From: a virus
DNA: 62,007 bases
IMG/VR virus record: IMGVR_UViG_3300042307_001090
Location: 1-62,007 of that record
Direction: 5' to 3' (one strand)
The notes under the pieces were generated by a model. It was not told the origin of the DNA, ran no database searches, and worked only from the letters and a program-made list of their open reading frames with translations. Shown here one piece after another: positions 17,927 to 25,139 of the stretch; positions within the stretch are counted from its first letter, which is position 1, and each line of letters begins with the position of its first letter. Both the position numbers and the translations under genes were made by a program.

Positions 17927-18652
17927 TTAAAAAAGGGTTGTTTGTGCGGTTTCACGGGCGATGCGTTCTTGCGCGGCCGCGAAGTAGTCGGGATCAAGCT
18001 CGCAGGCCGTCAGGTGTGCGCCGAAATAGTGGCACGCGATTGCGTGCGAGCCGGAGCCGAGGTGCGTATCGAGGATGCGCTGGCCGGGCTTGGCGTAGTT
18101 TTCGAGAAGCCAGCGGTAGAGCTTCACCGGCTTCTGTGTCGGGTGTATCGTGCCCTCTAGCGTGAGTTCTACGCGGTTCATCGTTACCACGCGCAGGGCG
18201 CGGTCGAACGACGTGAAGGCAAGCTCGCCGTCACTGTTACAGATGCGCTGGCCCTTATCCCAAAATATCCACCCCATGCTTTTCGGCAAGTGGCCGGGGT
18301 AGTAGTTCGCGCCCCAGATGATTTGGTCTTTGCTCACGCGGTAGAGTTCGCAGAAGTAGTCAGCGCCGGGCGGCTTGGCGTCCCATCCTTTGTATTCATG
18401 CGCCTTCCTTGCGTAGCTCCTGCCCGGCCTGCACGTTTTTGATTCCGTCGCACCGTCGCGCCCGATGCAGTAGGGCGGATCGACGATAGCCAGATCGAAG
18501 TGCTTGTCGGGATAGCGGCGCATGAGAGCCATGCAGTCTTCGTTGGTCACGGACACAGAGCCCAACCAGGCGCTAGAGCCAACAGCCCTAGTCTCCACGT
18601 TGGCGACCGGCTCAGGGCTTTCGAGAGTCAGGTTTTCAGTTTCTTGTTTCAT
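17927..18652 (-). CDS. DNA methyltransferase (N6-A/N4-C, DPPY) in an attC-bounded cassette
   Basis: 241 residues from ATG 18652. DPPY (about 58-61) precedes ILDTHLGSGSHAIACH (motif I), the order of beta-class amino-methyltransferases. The region WGANYYPGHLPKSMGWIFWDKG is typical of phage methylases. The likely original start is GTG at 18556 (VSVTNEDCMALMRRYPDKHF), because homologous methylases begin at this NEDCM segment. The extra ~32 N-terminal residues are translated from attC-like site 2, which the frame crosses without a stop. Probable role: protecting phage DNA from host restriction. It is the last gene of the cassette array; a terminator follows. Confidence 0.85.
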   Translation of the reverse strand: MKQETENLTLESPEPVANVETRAVGSSAWLGSVSVTNEDCMALMRRYPDKHFDLAIVDPPYCIGRDGATESKTCRPGRSYARKAHEYKGWDAKPPGADYFCELYRVSKDQIIWGANYYPGHLPKSMGWIFWDKGQRICNSDGELAFTSFDRALRVVTMNRVELTLEGTIHPTQKPVKLYRWLLENYAKPGQRILDTHLGSGSHAIACHYFGAHLTACELDPDYFAAAQERIARETAQTTLF

Positions 18653-18691
18653 GTTATTTTGTCGGGCTGCGGCTCAGCTTGAACGTTAGCC
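18560..18691 (-). other. attC-like site 2
   Basis: On the minus strand: GGCTAAC, 6-base spacer, GCTGAGCC ... GGCTCTAGC, 5-base spacer GCCTG, GTTGGGC. The L boxes pair as GGCTC-AGC with one unpaired T, the extrahelical base that integron integrases use to choose the strand. 132 nt. The stop of the 18686-19528 gene lies inside the left box, and the methyltransferase frame runs across the site. Confidence 0.75.
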
Positions 18692-19528
18692 AATGCAGAA
18701 ACCGGAAGGCGGCGTCACCGTGATTTGCATGTCGCCAAGCGGAAATTGCGTGACGCCGCGCAGGTGTTTCCGCACGTCCACGGGGTCGGCCTGCGTCTTC
18801 CTGCGGTGCGCCCGCACCCAATGGCAGATTGCCGCCCGTCGCCCTGATTCCGTCATCGGTGCGTCACGAAGCGCGCACAGCTCTTTGATTTTCTCCTCGG
18901 TTGAGTAGAGCGTGAAGGCGGAGGACTCACGAATAGTCACGCTCCAATTCACCTTCATGTCCTCGACTACGGAGGACATGAGCACGAGCGTTTGCGTCAT
19001 CTCTTTTTCTAGGGTGCGTTCGCGCCCCTGAATCACCGCGTTTTTATGTTGGGGCACCGGGCACGATAGCGCGATCTTTCGCGCCTTGTTCCATCCGAAT
19101 ACGTTCACTTGGATGTCTTCGCGGCCCGACTTATACACGGTGCGCTGGCACGAGTCCCAGAATACGTCACACCCTGGTCGGATGAAAGCGCGAGGGCGTG
19201 TCTTCCTCCGCCGCATCCCGTTCCATCGGTAGGCGATTTCACCGCTGCACGCTTGCAGCAGCTCGAACCGCTCGAACTGGTCGGAGGGGTCTGCCATTAA
19301 CATACTGGCGTCAGCACAGAACAGGCGCTCCTCGTTGAAGACATCCTGAAAGAATAAGGGGTTTTCAGGGAGGTATGGTTTTGCATCGTATTCAGTCCAT
19401 ACGAGATCCCACCCGCCGCCTCGCTTTTCGCGGTGCTCCCGTTGTTTGTCGGAGGGTTTGAAGTGAAGCATGGCCATGAGGACTTCATCGGCCACGTCAT
19501 CGACGGCATTTAGTATTTCGGTATTCAT
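18686..19528 (-). CDS. Hypothetical cassette protein
   Basis: 280 residues; no family recognised. The N-terminus is helical, the middle has Cys and Trp-rich segments (IRPGCDVFWDSCQRTVYKSG), and the C-terminus has many basic residues (AHRRKTQADPVDVRKHLRG). No signal peptide or membrane segment. The gene sits between attC-like sites 2 and 3, and its stop codon falls within the outer box of site 2, as is common for integron cassette genes. Function unknown. Confidence 0.7.
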   Translation of the reverse strand: MNTEILNAVDDVADEVLMAMLHFKPSDKQREHREKRGGGWDLVWTEYDAKPYLPENPLFFQDVFNEERLFCADASMLMADPSDQFERFELLQACSGEIAYRWNGMRRRKTRPRAFIRPGCDVFWDSCQRTVYKSGREDIQVNVFGWNKARKIALSCPVPQHKNAVIQGRERTLEKEMTQTLVLMSSVVEDMKVNWSVTIRESSAFTLYSTEEKIKELCALRDAPMTESGRRAAICHWVRAHRRKTQADPVDVRKHLRGVTQFPLGDMQITVTPPSGFCIG

Positions 19529-19568
19529 AGGTTTTTGGTTTTCGTAGCGTTAAAAATCGGAAGACGGA

Positions 19569-19628
19569 GGCTAACCAGTCGGTAGAGCACAACGGCGCTA
19601 CGCGCCGTGGCTCACCTTTTTGTTAGCC
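19569..19628 (-). other. attC-like site 3 (compact, 60 nt)
   Basis: GGCTAAC (19569-19575) and GTTAGCC (19622-19628) are perfect inverted outer boxes. Inside, GGTAGAGC (19581-19588) pairs with GCTCACC (19610-19616) leaving one unpaired A, and ACGGCGC/GCGCCGT closes the tip. Spacers are 5 and 5 bases. This is the cleanest of the four sites and has the length of short classical attC sites. Confidence 0.8.
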
Positions 19629-19996
19629 AGAGGGAGAACCGACAAGTCCACCTTGGCTCCGGCGTCGAGGTATAGGTTCCATGCGCGGCGTCCGTGGGGC
19701 TTTGATTGGGCTCCCGTGATGTCGCGGTCTTTTGTTGCCATGATCTGCGCGACGCCACCCTCGTCGATGCCTGCGCGTCGTAGTAGGTCATCATAACCAC
19801 ACGAACCGATGTGGTTCATGAGTGCGTCTTTCAGTGCCTCGCCGTCGATAGCTTTGTCCGTCCACGGCACAGCGATCAGATCGAGGTCTGCTGTCACTGT
19901 TCCGTGAATCGCTAGCGCGTAGCCATTATTTCGGGCCACGTCACAAAGCGCAGGATATAGACAGGCGAAGAAGGGTGCGAAGGTTGCAGGTTTCAT
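19598..19996 (-). CDS. Cassette protein, nucleotidyltransferase-like pattern
   Basis: 132 residues. YPALCDVARNNGYALAIHG followed by ADLDLIAVPWTDKA resembles small phage and cassette proteins with a nucleotidyltransferase-like DxD strand (here DLDLIAVPW); the catalytic assignment is not certain. The last residues (LANKKVSHGA and stop) are encoded by the left half of attC-like site 3, so the gene ends inside the site, as in true cassettes. ATG at 19996, just past attC-like site 4. Confidence 0.65.
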   Translation of the reverse strand: MKPATFAPFFACLYPALCDVARNNGYALAIHGTVTADLDLIAVPWTDKAIDGEALKDALMNHIGSCGYDDLLRRAGIDEGGVAQIMATKDRDITGAQSKPHGRRAWNLYLDAGAKVDLSVLPLANKKVSHGA

Positions 19997-20010
19997 GAAA
20001 GGGAGACAGA

Positions 20011-20104
20011 GGCTAACCAGGCGCTACAGCGAACGACCACGCTAGTCACTCAAATGGTTCGGGTGTCGGGGAGAGGTGGTTGTCTCTGAGCTTAAACGTT
20101 GGGC
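20011..20104 (-). other. attC-like site 4
   Basis: Minus strand: GCCCAAC, spacer GTTTAA, GCTCAG ... CTGTAGC, spacer GCCTG, GTTAGCC. L boxes pair as CTG-AGC with one unpaired T, the same bulge position as in site 2; spacer GCCTG and AACGTT-AAGCT are shared with site 2. 94 nt. The stop of the 20092-20478 gene lies within the spacer next to the outer box. Confidence 0.75.
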
Positions 20105-20478
20105 AATGCGGAATCGGACTTGGGAAAGTAGGCCGCCCACTCTGCTAGCGCTGGGCCTCCGCCTTGGTAGCCGTGGCCGCGAGCGCATTCCAAAGCCTTT
20201 GCCACGCGCCATCCTGCTTCTCGCAGCCGTGCGTTCTCGCGCTCAAACTCGGCGCATAGAGCAACTGGAGCCGCATCATAATCCAGCGTCGCACGAGCTT
20301 CGCGGATGGCGCGGCGCAGGCGCTTGGCGGCAGGATTGCATGTGCATGACTCCTCGGTCACTGGCCAATGCTCTTGCTTAAAGTCGATGCAGTTGCCGCT
20401 GTGGCTTGGCTCGAACTGTGCGACCAATGCAAGCAGCAGCTCGCCAAGCGCCTTGGTGTGGGGGTGAATGGCGCTCAT
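20092..20478 (-). CDS. Hypothetical protein, first gene of the cassette array
   Basis: 128 residues from ATG 20478, which overlaps the preceding stop as ATGA. Three or four cysteines (NCIDF, SCTCNPAAKRL) and a long charged helix (CAEFERENARLREAGWRVAK). No family recognised. It is coupled to the phage operon at its 5' end but ends inside attC-like site 4, so it is the junction between ordinary phage genes and the array. Confidence 0.65.
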   Translation of the reverse strand: MSAIHPHTKALGELLLALVAQFEPSHSGNCIDFKQEHWPVTEESCTCNPAAKRLRRAIREARATLDYDAAPVALCAEFERENARLREAGWRVAKALECARGHGYQGGGPALAEWAAYFPKSDSALPNV

Positions 20479-20738
20479 TGGCTGGCCTTTCTCGCGGTGT
20501 CCGGCTTGTGCAGGCACCAAATGCGCGTGCCGCCGTCTGCTTTAACCATTCGCGCAGACCATACCCACCCAGTATTTACCGAGCGGATCGTTGTAAGAAT
20601 TGTGTGAACGCGACTCGGTGAATAATCCTTTATTGGAATCAAAATTGAGTCACCGACATCCATTTGAAGCAGCGGCCATATCGGGTCTCTCGATGAAGCC
20701 CTGCCAGCCATTGGAGGAATATTTTTATCAATCTTCAT
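20475..20738 (-). CDS. Small phage protein (MKIDKNIP type)
   Basis: 87 residues. The start MKIDKNIPPM and the motif MDVGDSILIP resemble a common family of short phage proteins in replication or early operons whose function is unknown. Overlaps neighbours by 4 bases on both sides (ATGA), so it is part of a coupled operon on the minus strand. Confidence 0.7.
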   Translation of the reverse strand: MKIDKNIPPMAGRASSRDPIWPLLQMDVGDSILIPIKDYSPSRVHTILTTIRSVNTGWVWSARMVKADGGTRIWCLHKPDTARKASQ

Positions 20739-21043
20739 TTCGCGGCCTCCTTCTCAGCCTGCGTGGCGAGGATTAAGGCGCAACAGGCGGCGCGCGGGAG
20801 TGACTTGGATGCAAAGCTGCAATCTTCCTCATGGAGATGAACTTCAAAAATGCCAAGGCAGGGAAGTATATCTATGCCGCATCTATACTTAGCCAAGTAC
20901 GGCAGCACGGCGTCCATCGACGTGGCGTAAGGATCATGGACTATACGATGCCCAAGCGAGTCGGTGAAAAACTTGATTCCCGCCACCTCGACGGCGAACA
21001 CTGCCGACAGTTCGGAGTCGGTGAGTTGGTTTAAGTCGCTCAC
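20735..21043 (-). CDS. Phage ABA-sandwich-like protein
   Basis: 102 residues. YATSMDAVLPYLAKY followed by FEVHLHEEDCSFASKSLPRA and ACCALILA fits the small phage domain known as the ABA sandwich. Function unknown; such proteins are common in phage early operons. Overlaps neighbours by 4 bases. Confidence 0.7.
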   Translation of the reverse strand: MSDLNQLTDSELSAVFAVEVAGIKFFTDSLGHRIVHDPYATSMDAVLPYLAKYRCGIDILPCLGIFEVHLHEEDCSFASKSLPRAACCALILATQAEKEAAK

Positions 21044-21318
21044 TTCGCACCTCCCTTGATCCCGTTGGCCGCAAGCACTGCGCGTGCGATTGCTGCGCGA
21101 TTTAACTCACCCGTGCTCGTAAAAATATACTCATTGTGTATAGCATCAGCACCTTGCTCCACCATCGCCTCCACGCTCGCGGCGTCGGCGGGCAGGACGA
21201 AAACTGTTTTATCCACAATAACTCCGCATCTTTTGGCGAAGGCTTTTTTCGCCCAAGCCATTCCCGTTATGGTCTCCCACATCTTCCGTGCTTTGATTTT
21301 CTTGGTTTTGGTTTTCAT
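21040..21318 (-). CDS. Hypothetical protein
   Basis: 92 residues, strongly basic N-terminus (MKTKTKKIKARKMW) then a mixed alpha/beta region with AASVEAMVEQGADAIHNEYI. No family recognised. It starts the segment of tightly overlapping genes that runs down to the cassette array. The 100 bases upstream contain a palindromic element (21366-21399) also found near 22343. Confidence 0.6.
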   Translation of the reverse strand: MKTKTKKIKARKMWETITGMAWAKKAFAKRCGVIVDKTVFVLPADAASVEAMVEQGADAIHNEYIFTSTGELNRAAIARAVLAANGIKGGAK

Positions 21319-21365
21319 GGTCCTTAAATTTGAATGACGCGGGCGGTCCTATCGTCGCCCCGCTT

Positions 21366-21399
21366 GGTGGTCCTTTGCAGCTCGTGCAAACCACGCCCG
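21366..21399 (-). repeat. GTGGTTTGC...GCAAAGGAC element, copy 1
   Basis: On the minus strand GTGGTTTGC, seven to eight bases, GCAAAGGAC; nearly the same text at 22343-22377. It contains a palindrome TTTGCA-CGAGC-TGCAAA and lies ~48 bases before the start of the 21040-21318 gene. Possibly an operator or leader related to the TTGCG-N4-CGCAA class. Confidence 0.5.
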
Positions 21400-21418
21400 C
21401 GCCAAAATTGGGTTTTAA

Positions 21419-21925
21419 TCAGCTCGCAACGCAGAGCTTCAGATATGAATAAAAGGCGTCGTGGTTTGGATTAGGTCCGCCGCGCTTATAGACCTCCCGA
21501 TCGGCCTCCAGGTAAAGCACCTCAAGCTCACCCCAACGCGCGTGCAGGGCCGGCCACGGTTTGCGGCACTGGGCGAGGCGGTCGAAGTTCGCCCGCAGTT
21601 CCGGCACGGCGCGGAGCATGCGATAGCACCTACCGAAATCAGATCCGTCGTGCGGGTAATTGAACTCCGCTTTGAACGGAGGATCAGCCAAAACGCTCGC
21701 CATGTAGCGCGAGCTCAGGCCGGTGTCATTGGAGGCGAGCCACTGAGTAAGCCCCATCGCGGGCTTGGCCATGACGCGCGGGCGTTGGGCTTCGTTGGCG
21801 ATGTCTGTCGCGGCGCGTGCGACGACGTTGACCAGCGCGGAATCGGCTGGGTAGTTCGCAGGGAACGCGCCCAGGATGGCGCTCATGATTGCGATCTGCG
21901 AGGGATGTTCGGGTGTGGTGGACAT
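21419..21925 (-). CDS. Hypothetical protein
   Basis: 168 residues from ATG 21925; a longer frame begins at 22048 but its added residues are arginine-rich and atypical. Helical, with SALVNVVARAATDIANEAQR and RYMASVLADPPFKAEFNYPH, and several Trp and Tyr residues. No family recognised. It stands apart from the coupled genes downstream, with 100 bases between. Confidence 0.6.
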   Translation of the reverse strand: MSTTPEHPSQIAIMSAILGAFPANYPADSALVNVVARAATDIANEAQRPRVMAKPAMGLTQWLASNDTGLSSRYMASVLADPPFKAEFNYPHDGSDFGRCYRMLRAVPELRANFDRLAQCRKPWPALHARWGELEVLYLEADREVYKRGGPNPNHDAFYSYLKLCVAS

Positions 21926-22123
21926 GAATAAAAATGGGCGCTTCCTGCATCGCCGGCGCTCGGCGGTTATGAATCCGTGCAGGATCGGAAGGTGAATTGA
22001 GCGGGCCGGACGTCTCCATGCATGCGCGGCGTTCAGGTTGCGATTCATCGCAAGGCTTTTCCCATGGGCTGGGCGGTTTGGGCCGTTGGTCGCACCGACG
22101 TGAATTTAAGGCCACGTCGCCGC

Positions 22124-22300
22124 TCAAATTGATCCCCCGCCGCGAGCGTCCCGAACTACTCTGGCCATCAGGCCAACGGCATCGGGTTGCCAACTACGTC
22201 GCACGCTCGCGCTTATGTTCACCGCATTATTTCGCTTTTCGTTTTGGATGGTGCCGCGAGCACCTAAGCGATGCGGATTCCAGTAGACCTGCGAAGGCAC
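22124..22300 (-). CDS. Possible small protein, weak
   Basis: 58 residues if the GTG at 22300 is used (start VPSQVYWNPHRLGARGTIQN). Proposed only because the preceding GTGGTTTGC...GCAAAGGAC element lies 43 bases upstream, similar to the spacing for the 21040-21318 gene. Amino-acid composition is not convincing. Confidence 0.2.
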   Translation of the reverse strand: MPSQVYWNPHRLGARGTIQNEKRNNAVNISASVRRSWQPDAVGLMARVVRDARGGGSI

Positions 22301-22342
22301 GGGGGGAGTGGATGGTCTGGGCAGTTCAAAAGCTACCTGCTT

Positions 22343-22377
22343 GATGGTGTCCTTTGCGCGCTGCGCAAACCACACCC
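22343..22377 (-). repeat. GTGGTTTGC...GCAAAGGAC element, copy 2
   Basis: Same text as 21366-21399 with a few changes; the palindrome here is TTTGCGC-AGC-GCGCAAA. Confidence 0.5.
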
Positions 22378-22448
22378 AGACCAAAGTGAGAAAGAACGTG
22401 CCGCAGGTTGCCCGCTGCGGCGCCGGATGCGGCTTTGTTTTTTTTCGC

Positions 22449-22637
22449 TTACCGCGAATACTGCATCGAGCCATCTTTTGCGGCCGCATCATCACCGAGC
22501 AGGATGCGAACCTTGCGACCCTTAACTGACCCCTTTGTGTGATCCGTAGCGGACCACTGACCGTCACGTGAGCGGCGCACATTTGCGAAGCGGCGACTTA
22601 AGCTGTTTTTGATTTCTTTGATTTCGGTGTTTTTCAT
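22449..22637 (-). CDS. Small hypothetical basic protein
   Basis: 62 residues from ATG 22637 (MKNTEIKEIKNSLSRRFANV). The longer frame from 22652 is not chosen because ATG 22637 lies 23 bases from the leader palindrome, the same spacing as for other early genes, and GAGGG precedes it. Basic; possibly nucleic-acid binding. No family recognised. Confidence 0.65.
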   Translation of the reverse strand: MKNTEIKEIKNSLSRRFANVRRSRDGQWSATDHTKGSVKGRKVRILLGDDAAAKDGSMQYSR

Positions 22638-22660
22638 AACACCCTCACTCAAACCGCCCG

Positions 22661-22676
22661 CTTGCGCTGACGCAAG
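22661..22676 (-). promoter_or_regulatory. Leader palindrome (TTGCG-N4-CGCAA), 23 bases before start
   Basis: CTTGCGTCAGCGCAAG on the minus strand. A TTACAAACCG box lies 28 bases further upstream (22704 side). Shared with eight other early gene starts. Confidence 0.85.
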
Positions 22677-22745
22677 TTTTATTTCGTAGAAACTGCGCGT
22701 CGGTTTGTAATGGACTCGACCGCCTTCACGCCACCAGTCGCGTGC

Positions 22746-23000
22746 TCACTGGATTCCGCAAATCACGGCCGGCGCGCCACCGCGCTTGCTCCAAAAATAA
22801 CGCCACCCCTCATCAACCTCTCGCATCACCTCGACGTTTGAAATCGGATTGCCGAACCGGTCATGGAAAAGCGCGGAATGCTTTTGAGCCGTGCCGACAA
22901 ACGTGCGGGTGTTGGCGATTCGGCTCAGTCGATCTGATTTACCGTGCATGCGAGTTTTCCTCGGCCCCTCACACAGAGCAAGTTCGACTGCCTTGCTCAT
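22746..23000 (-). CDS. Hypothetical protein
   Basis: 84 residues from ATG 23000, overlapping the stop of the preceding gene as ATGA. Contains RIANTRTFVGTAQKHSALFH and DEGWRYFWSK; no family recognised. Last gene of the operon starting at 25139; ~110 bases with a leader palindrome follow before the next unit. Confidence 0.65.
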   Translation of the reverse strand: MSKAVELALCEGPRKTRMHGKSDRLSRIANTRTFVGTAQKHSALFHDRFGNPISNVEVMREVDEGWRYFWSKRGGAPAVICGIQ

Positions 23001-23350
23001 GCGGCAATCCCTTTCTCCCTTGCAGCGGCCTCGATTTTCTCGGCGCCCGTGTTGTAGCACTTTGACGGCGGCCAGGTCACGTCGCTTACCTTGGCGAGCA
23101 AGCGCAGATTTTTATAGCCGGCCGCGTTTCCCTTCTTTCGCCATGCCTGGGCGGCGTGCACCTGCAGGGCGCTCGGGAAGTGCTGTGACTGTGCAGGCAG
23201 GTCGGCGGCGGTTCCGTTTTCAAGCTCGGCGGCGCGTTGCTTGAGCCTTTCCGTCAGGTTACTGATGTCGCCGTTGAAGGAGCCGAGCAGCGAAGTCATC
23301 ACCATGCAGAACGCGACGCCGATCACGAAGAGAATAAGGAGGACGATCAC
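22997..23350 (-). CDS. Membrane-anchored hypothetical protein
   Basis: 117 residues. An N-terminal hydrophobic segment (MIVLLILFVIGVAFCMVMTS) anchors the protein; the rest is soluble and helical (SNLTERLKQRAAELENG, then alanine-rich). No family recognised. The operon also encodes a lysozyme-like protein and a 46-residue membrane protein, so this group may act at the cell envelope. Overlaps both neighbours by four bases. Confidence 0.65.
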   Translation of the reverse strand: MIVLLILFVIGVAFCMVMTSLLGSFNGDISNLTERLKQRAAELENGTAADLPAQSQHFPSALQVHAAQAWRKKGNAAGYKNLRLLAKVSDVTWPPSKCYNTGAEKIEAAAREKGIAA

Positions 23351-23625
23351 AGGCCGCCTCCCTTCACGATCGGAGCGAATCGGTCAGCGCAAGAGCGTGC
23401 TGACATCACAGGATTATTAATCAGGAACGCAGACGCGCAGGCGATTTCAGCGGTCATCACCGGCCTTCCTGCGGCATTGTTCCATGTGGCCCGCACGTCT
23501 ACGGCGGCCGGTATCTTGTCGGCTGGAATGGTGTCGACCGGCACGCGGCCGGCGCCGACATTGGCGAGGATGGTGAATGAGACGCCGGGCATGAGCTCGC
23601 CTAAGCGTGAGATGAAGATTTGCAT
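23347..23625 (-). CDS. Hypothetical protein
   Basis: 92 residues from ATG 23625 (MQIFISRLGELMPGVSFTIL). Contains AGRPVMTAEIACASAFLINN and a single Cys pair. No family recognised. A longer frame to 23736 would overlap the HTH gene and adds arginine-rich residues, so the shorter start was chosen. Four-base overlap with the next gene. Confidence 0.6.
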   Translation of the reverse strand: MQIFISRLGELMPGVSFTILANVGAGRVPVDTIPADKIPAAVDVRATWNNAAGRPVMTAEIACASAFLINNPVMSARSCADRFAPIVKGGGL

Positions 23626-23696
23626 GGTGATACGAATGGTTCTGGTGGATCGCCGAAGGCGCGAAGCCCTGAGGCTTTTGCGCCAGTCAGCGTCAG

Positions 23697-23978
23697 TTAT
23701 TGTGTTGAATGCGGACGGCACGAGGTGATGCGGCATACGCTTGCTTGCGAAACTCCAAGTTCAAGCGCGATTTGCAATTGTCGGACGCCTTCGCGATTGA
23801 GCTGTTTCATGCGAGCTAGCTTTTCCTCTGGGATGCGATTGCCAAGTGACTTAACTCCAGCCTTTTTCAGGATCAAGCACACGGAGGTCTGAGAAATGCC
23901 GCACTCGGCAGCGATGTTCTTTTGCAGCTCACCGCTTCGGCCGAGGCGGATCACCGTGTCGATAGTGTGCTGGTTCAA
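23697..23978 (-). CDS. Small DNA-binding protein with two HTH segments
   Basis: 93 residues, TTG start at 23978 overlapping the preceding stop. Two similar helix-turn-helix segments: ELQKNIAAECGISQTSVCLI (about residues 17-36) and VRQLQIALELGVSQASVCRI (about 65-84). This looks like a resolvase-type or transposase-type HTH duplicated in tandem with no catalytic domain, so a regulator is more likely than a recombinase. It may control the early operon. Confidence 0.7.
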   Translation of the reverse strand: MNQHTIDTVIRLGRSGELQKNIAAECGISQTSVCLILKKAGVKSLGNRIPEEKLARMKQLNREGVRQLQIALELGVSQASVCRITSCRPHSTQ

Positions 23979-24598
23979 GCGGCACCTCCAATCGGGAAGC
24001 GCTTGCGGCGCTCGGCGATCAGGGCGTCGGCGTATTCGGCGACGATGGCGATGGTCTTATTGGTGCCCCAACTGACATCGGTGGTGCCCAGCGCGGCACT
24101 GGCATAGCGATCCCATGCTTGGCGCTCTTCAGCTGTTACGCTATCAGTCACCTTCTGGGGCGTCGGCGCAGCGTTTACTTGCAGGCCGGCGACAACCTCC
24201 GGAAGTAGTTCGCTAGGCATCAACGCGCGCTTCACCTTCGCCCAATACTTCGCCGTCGCAGGTTTCTTCCAGCCGTCCGGCCCACCGTTCCAGATGCGCG
24301 CCATGTCTTCGAGTGTCGGCTCACGGCCGATGCGCGCGGCATTCGCGTAGTGCGCCAGGTAGGTGCGGCACATATCGACCGCGTGTTGACGCGAAAAACG
24401 CGCCTCTGGTGAGAATCCTTCGCCCTTGGGGTGGCGGAGTATCCTGTTCACGTCGCGCACCGTGATCTCGTGAATTTGCAGGCAGCCAACCGCCAGACCG
24501 CCGTCGCCGACAGCTCGGTCATTCCCGCCCGATTCGACCTCAATCAATGCCGCAATGAGCGCTGATGGGATGTACAAGAGTTCAGTTTTTGTGCTCAT
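23975..24598 (-). CDS. Lysozyme-like transglycosylase (SLT fold)
   Basis: 207 residues. LIAALIEVESGGNDRAVGD (catalytic Glu expected in ESGG), GLAVGCLQIHEITV and MARIWNGGPDGWKKPATAKY are the lysozyme-like SLT pattern. The C-terminal ~80 residues are a separate helical region. No signal peptide is evident. It cleaves peptidoglycan if the motifs hold. It lies in an early minus-strand operon, not with the plus-strand lysis genes or tail genes, which is unusual for an endolysin; it might be a virion or early-entry enzyme. Confidence 0.75.
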   Translation of the reverse strand: MSTKTELLYIPSALIAALIEVESGGNDRAVGDGGLAVGCLQIHEITVRDVNRILRHPKGEGFSPEARFSRQHAVDMCRTYLAHYANAARIGREPTLEDMARIWNGGPDGWKKPATAKYWAKVKRALMPSELLPEVVAGLQVNAAPTPQKVTDSVTAEERQAWDRYASAALGTTDVSWGTNKTIAIVAEYADALIAERRKRFPIGGAA

Positions 24599-24735
24599 AA
24601 GGCCTCATAAAAAAAATAAGTGATGGTGAGAATCATGAATCCGCAGGCGAGGACCTGAAGGACGGTCGCCGGCTGGTTACGTGACGGGGCCTCAACGCGA
24701 AGCCCCGGGCGGCAGGTGATGCGGGGTTGGCTCAT
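24595..24735 (-). CDS. Tiny membrane protein (46 aa)
   Basis: ATG 24735 to TGA 24595, overlapping both neighbours by four bases, which supports it as a real gene. The first half is polar (MSQPRITCRPGL), the second half is hydrophobic (VLQVLACGFMILTITYFFY), so it is a single-pass membrane peptide. Adjacent to a lysozyme-like gene, it could be a holin-like partner, but this is inference. Confidence 0.65.
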   Translation of the reverse strand: MSQPRITCRPGLRVEAPSRNQPATVLQVLACGFMILTITYFFYEAL

Positions 24736-25139
24736 GACTGTGCCTCCTTCACCGGCGCCTCAGTGGTCAATCCATCGGCCTCGGCGATCAACGCCTCGGC
24801 TTGAGCGCGGAGCTTCGCGGCTTTCTCGGCGCGAATCTCGGCCGAAGACTTGGTGCTCAGTGAGTCAAGTCGGCTAACGACACGGGCGTGAAGACTGTGC
24901 AGGCCCACCGCGCTGGAGTCGTCAAGGTAGGCTTGGTCCCTATAGGTAGCGTCGGCGCCATTTACCCAGCCGCCGGCGTGGATTGAGACATCAAGTTGAT
25001 CGACGTGCGGCGAGTAGTGAAAGAAAACGTCGGCGACATTTTTAGGAGTCGTCGCGGCAATAGTGAGCAAGTCGTGAAGCACGGCGAGCTGTTCAATCGA
25101 GTAGCCTCGGGTTGAGGCGGTGGAAGTGGTGTTTTTCAT
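24732..25139 (-). CDS. Hypothetical protein
   Basis: 135 residues from ATG 25139 (MKNTTSTASTRGYSIEQLAV); the leader palindrome lies 23 bases upstream, which fixes this start over the longer frame to 25274. Contains VFFHYSPHVDQLDVSIHAGG and a C-terminal alanine-rich coiled coil (KSSAEIRAEKAAKLRAQAEA). No family recognised. First gene of the operon. Confidence 0.7.
   Translation of the reverse strand: MKNTTSTASTRGYSIEQLAVLHDLLTIAATTPKNVADVFFHYSPHVDQLDVSIHAGGWVNGADATYRDQAYLDDSSAVGLHSLHARVVSRLDSLSTKSSAEIRAEKAAKLRAQAEALIAEADGLTTEAPVKEAQS

Larger units (their letters stand above)
21926..22448. other. 523-base stretch with no secure gene
   Basis: Frames here are short or arginine-rich and overlap each other. 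On the plus strand a stem GCCGCAG/CTGCGGC at about 22402-22423 is followed after a few bases by a run of T's (22436-22446), which may end plus-strand transcripts. The second GTGGTTTGC...GCAAAGGAC copy lies at 22343-22377. Confidence 0.5.
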
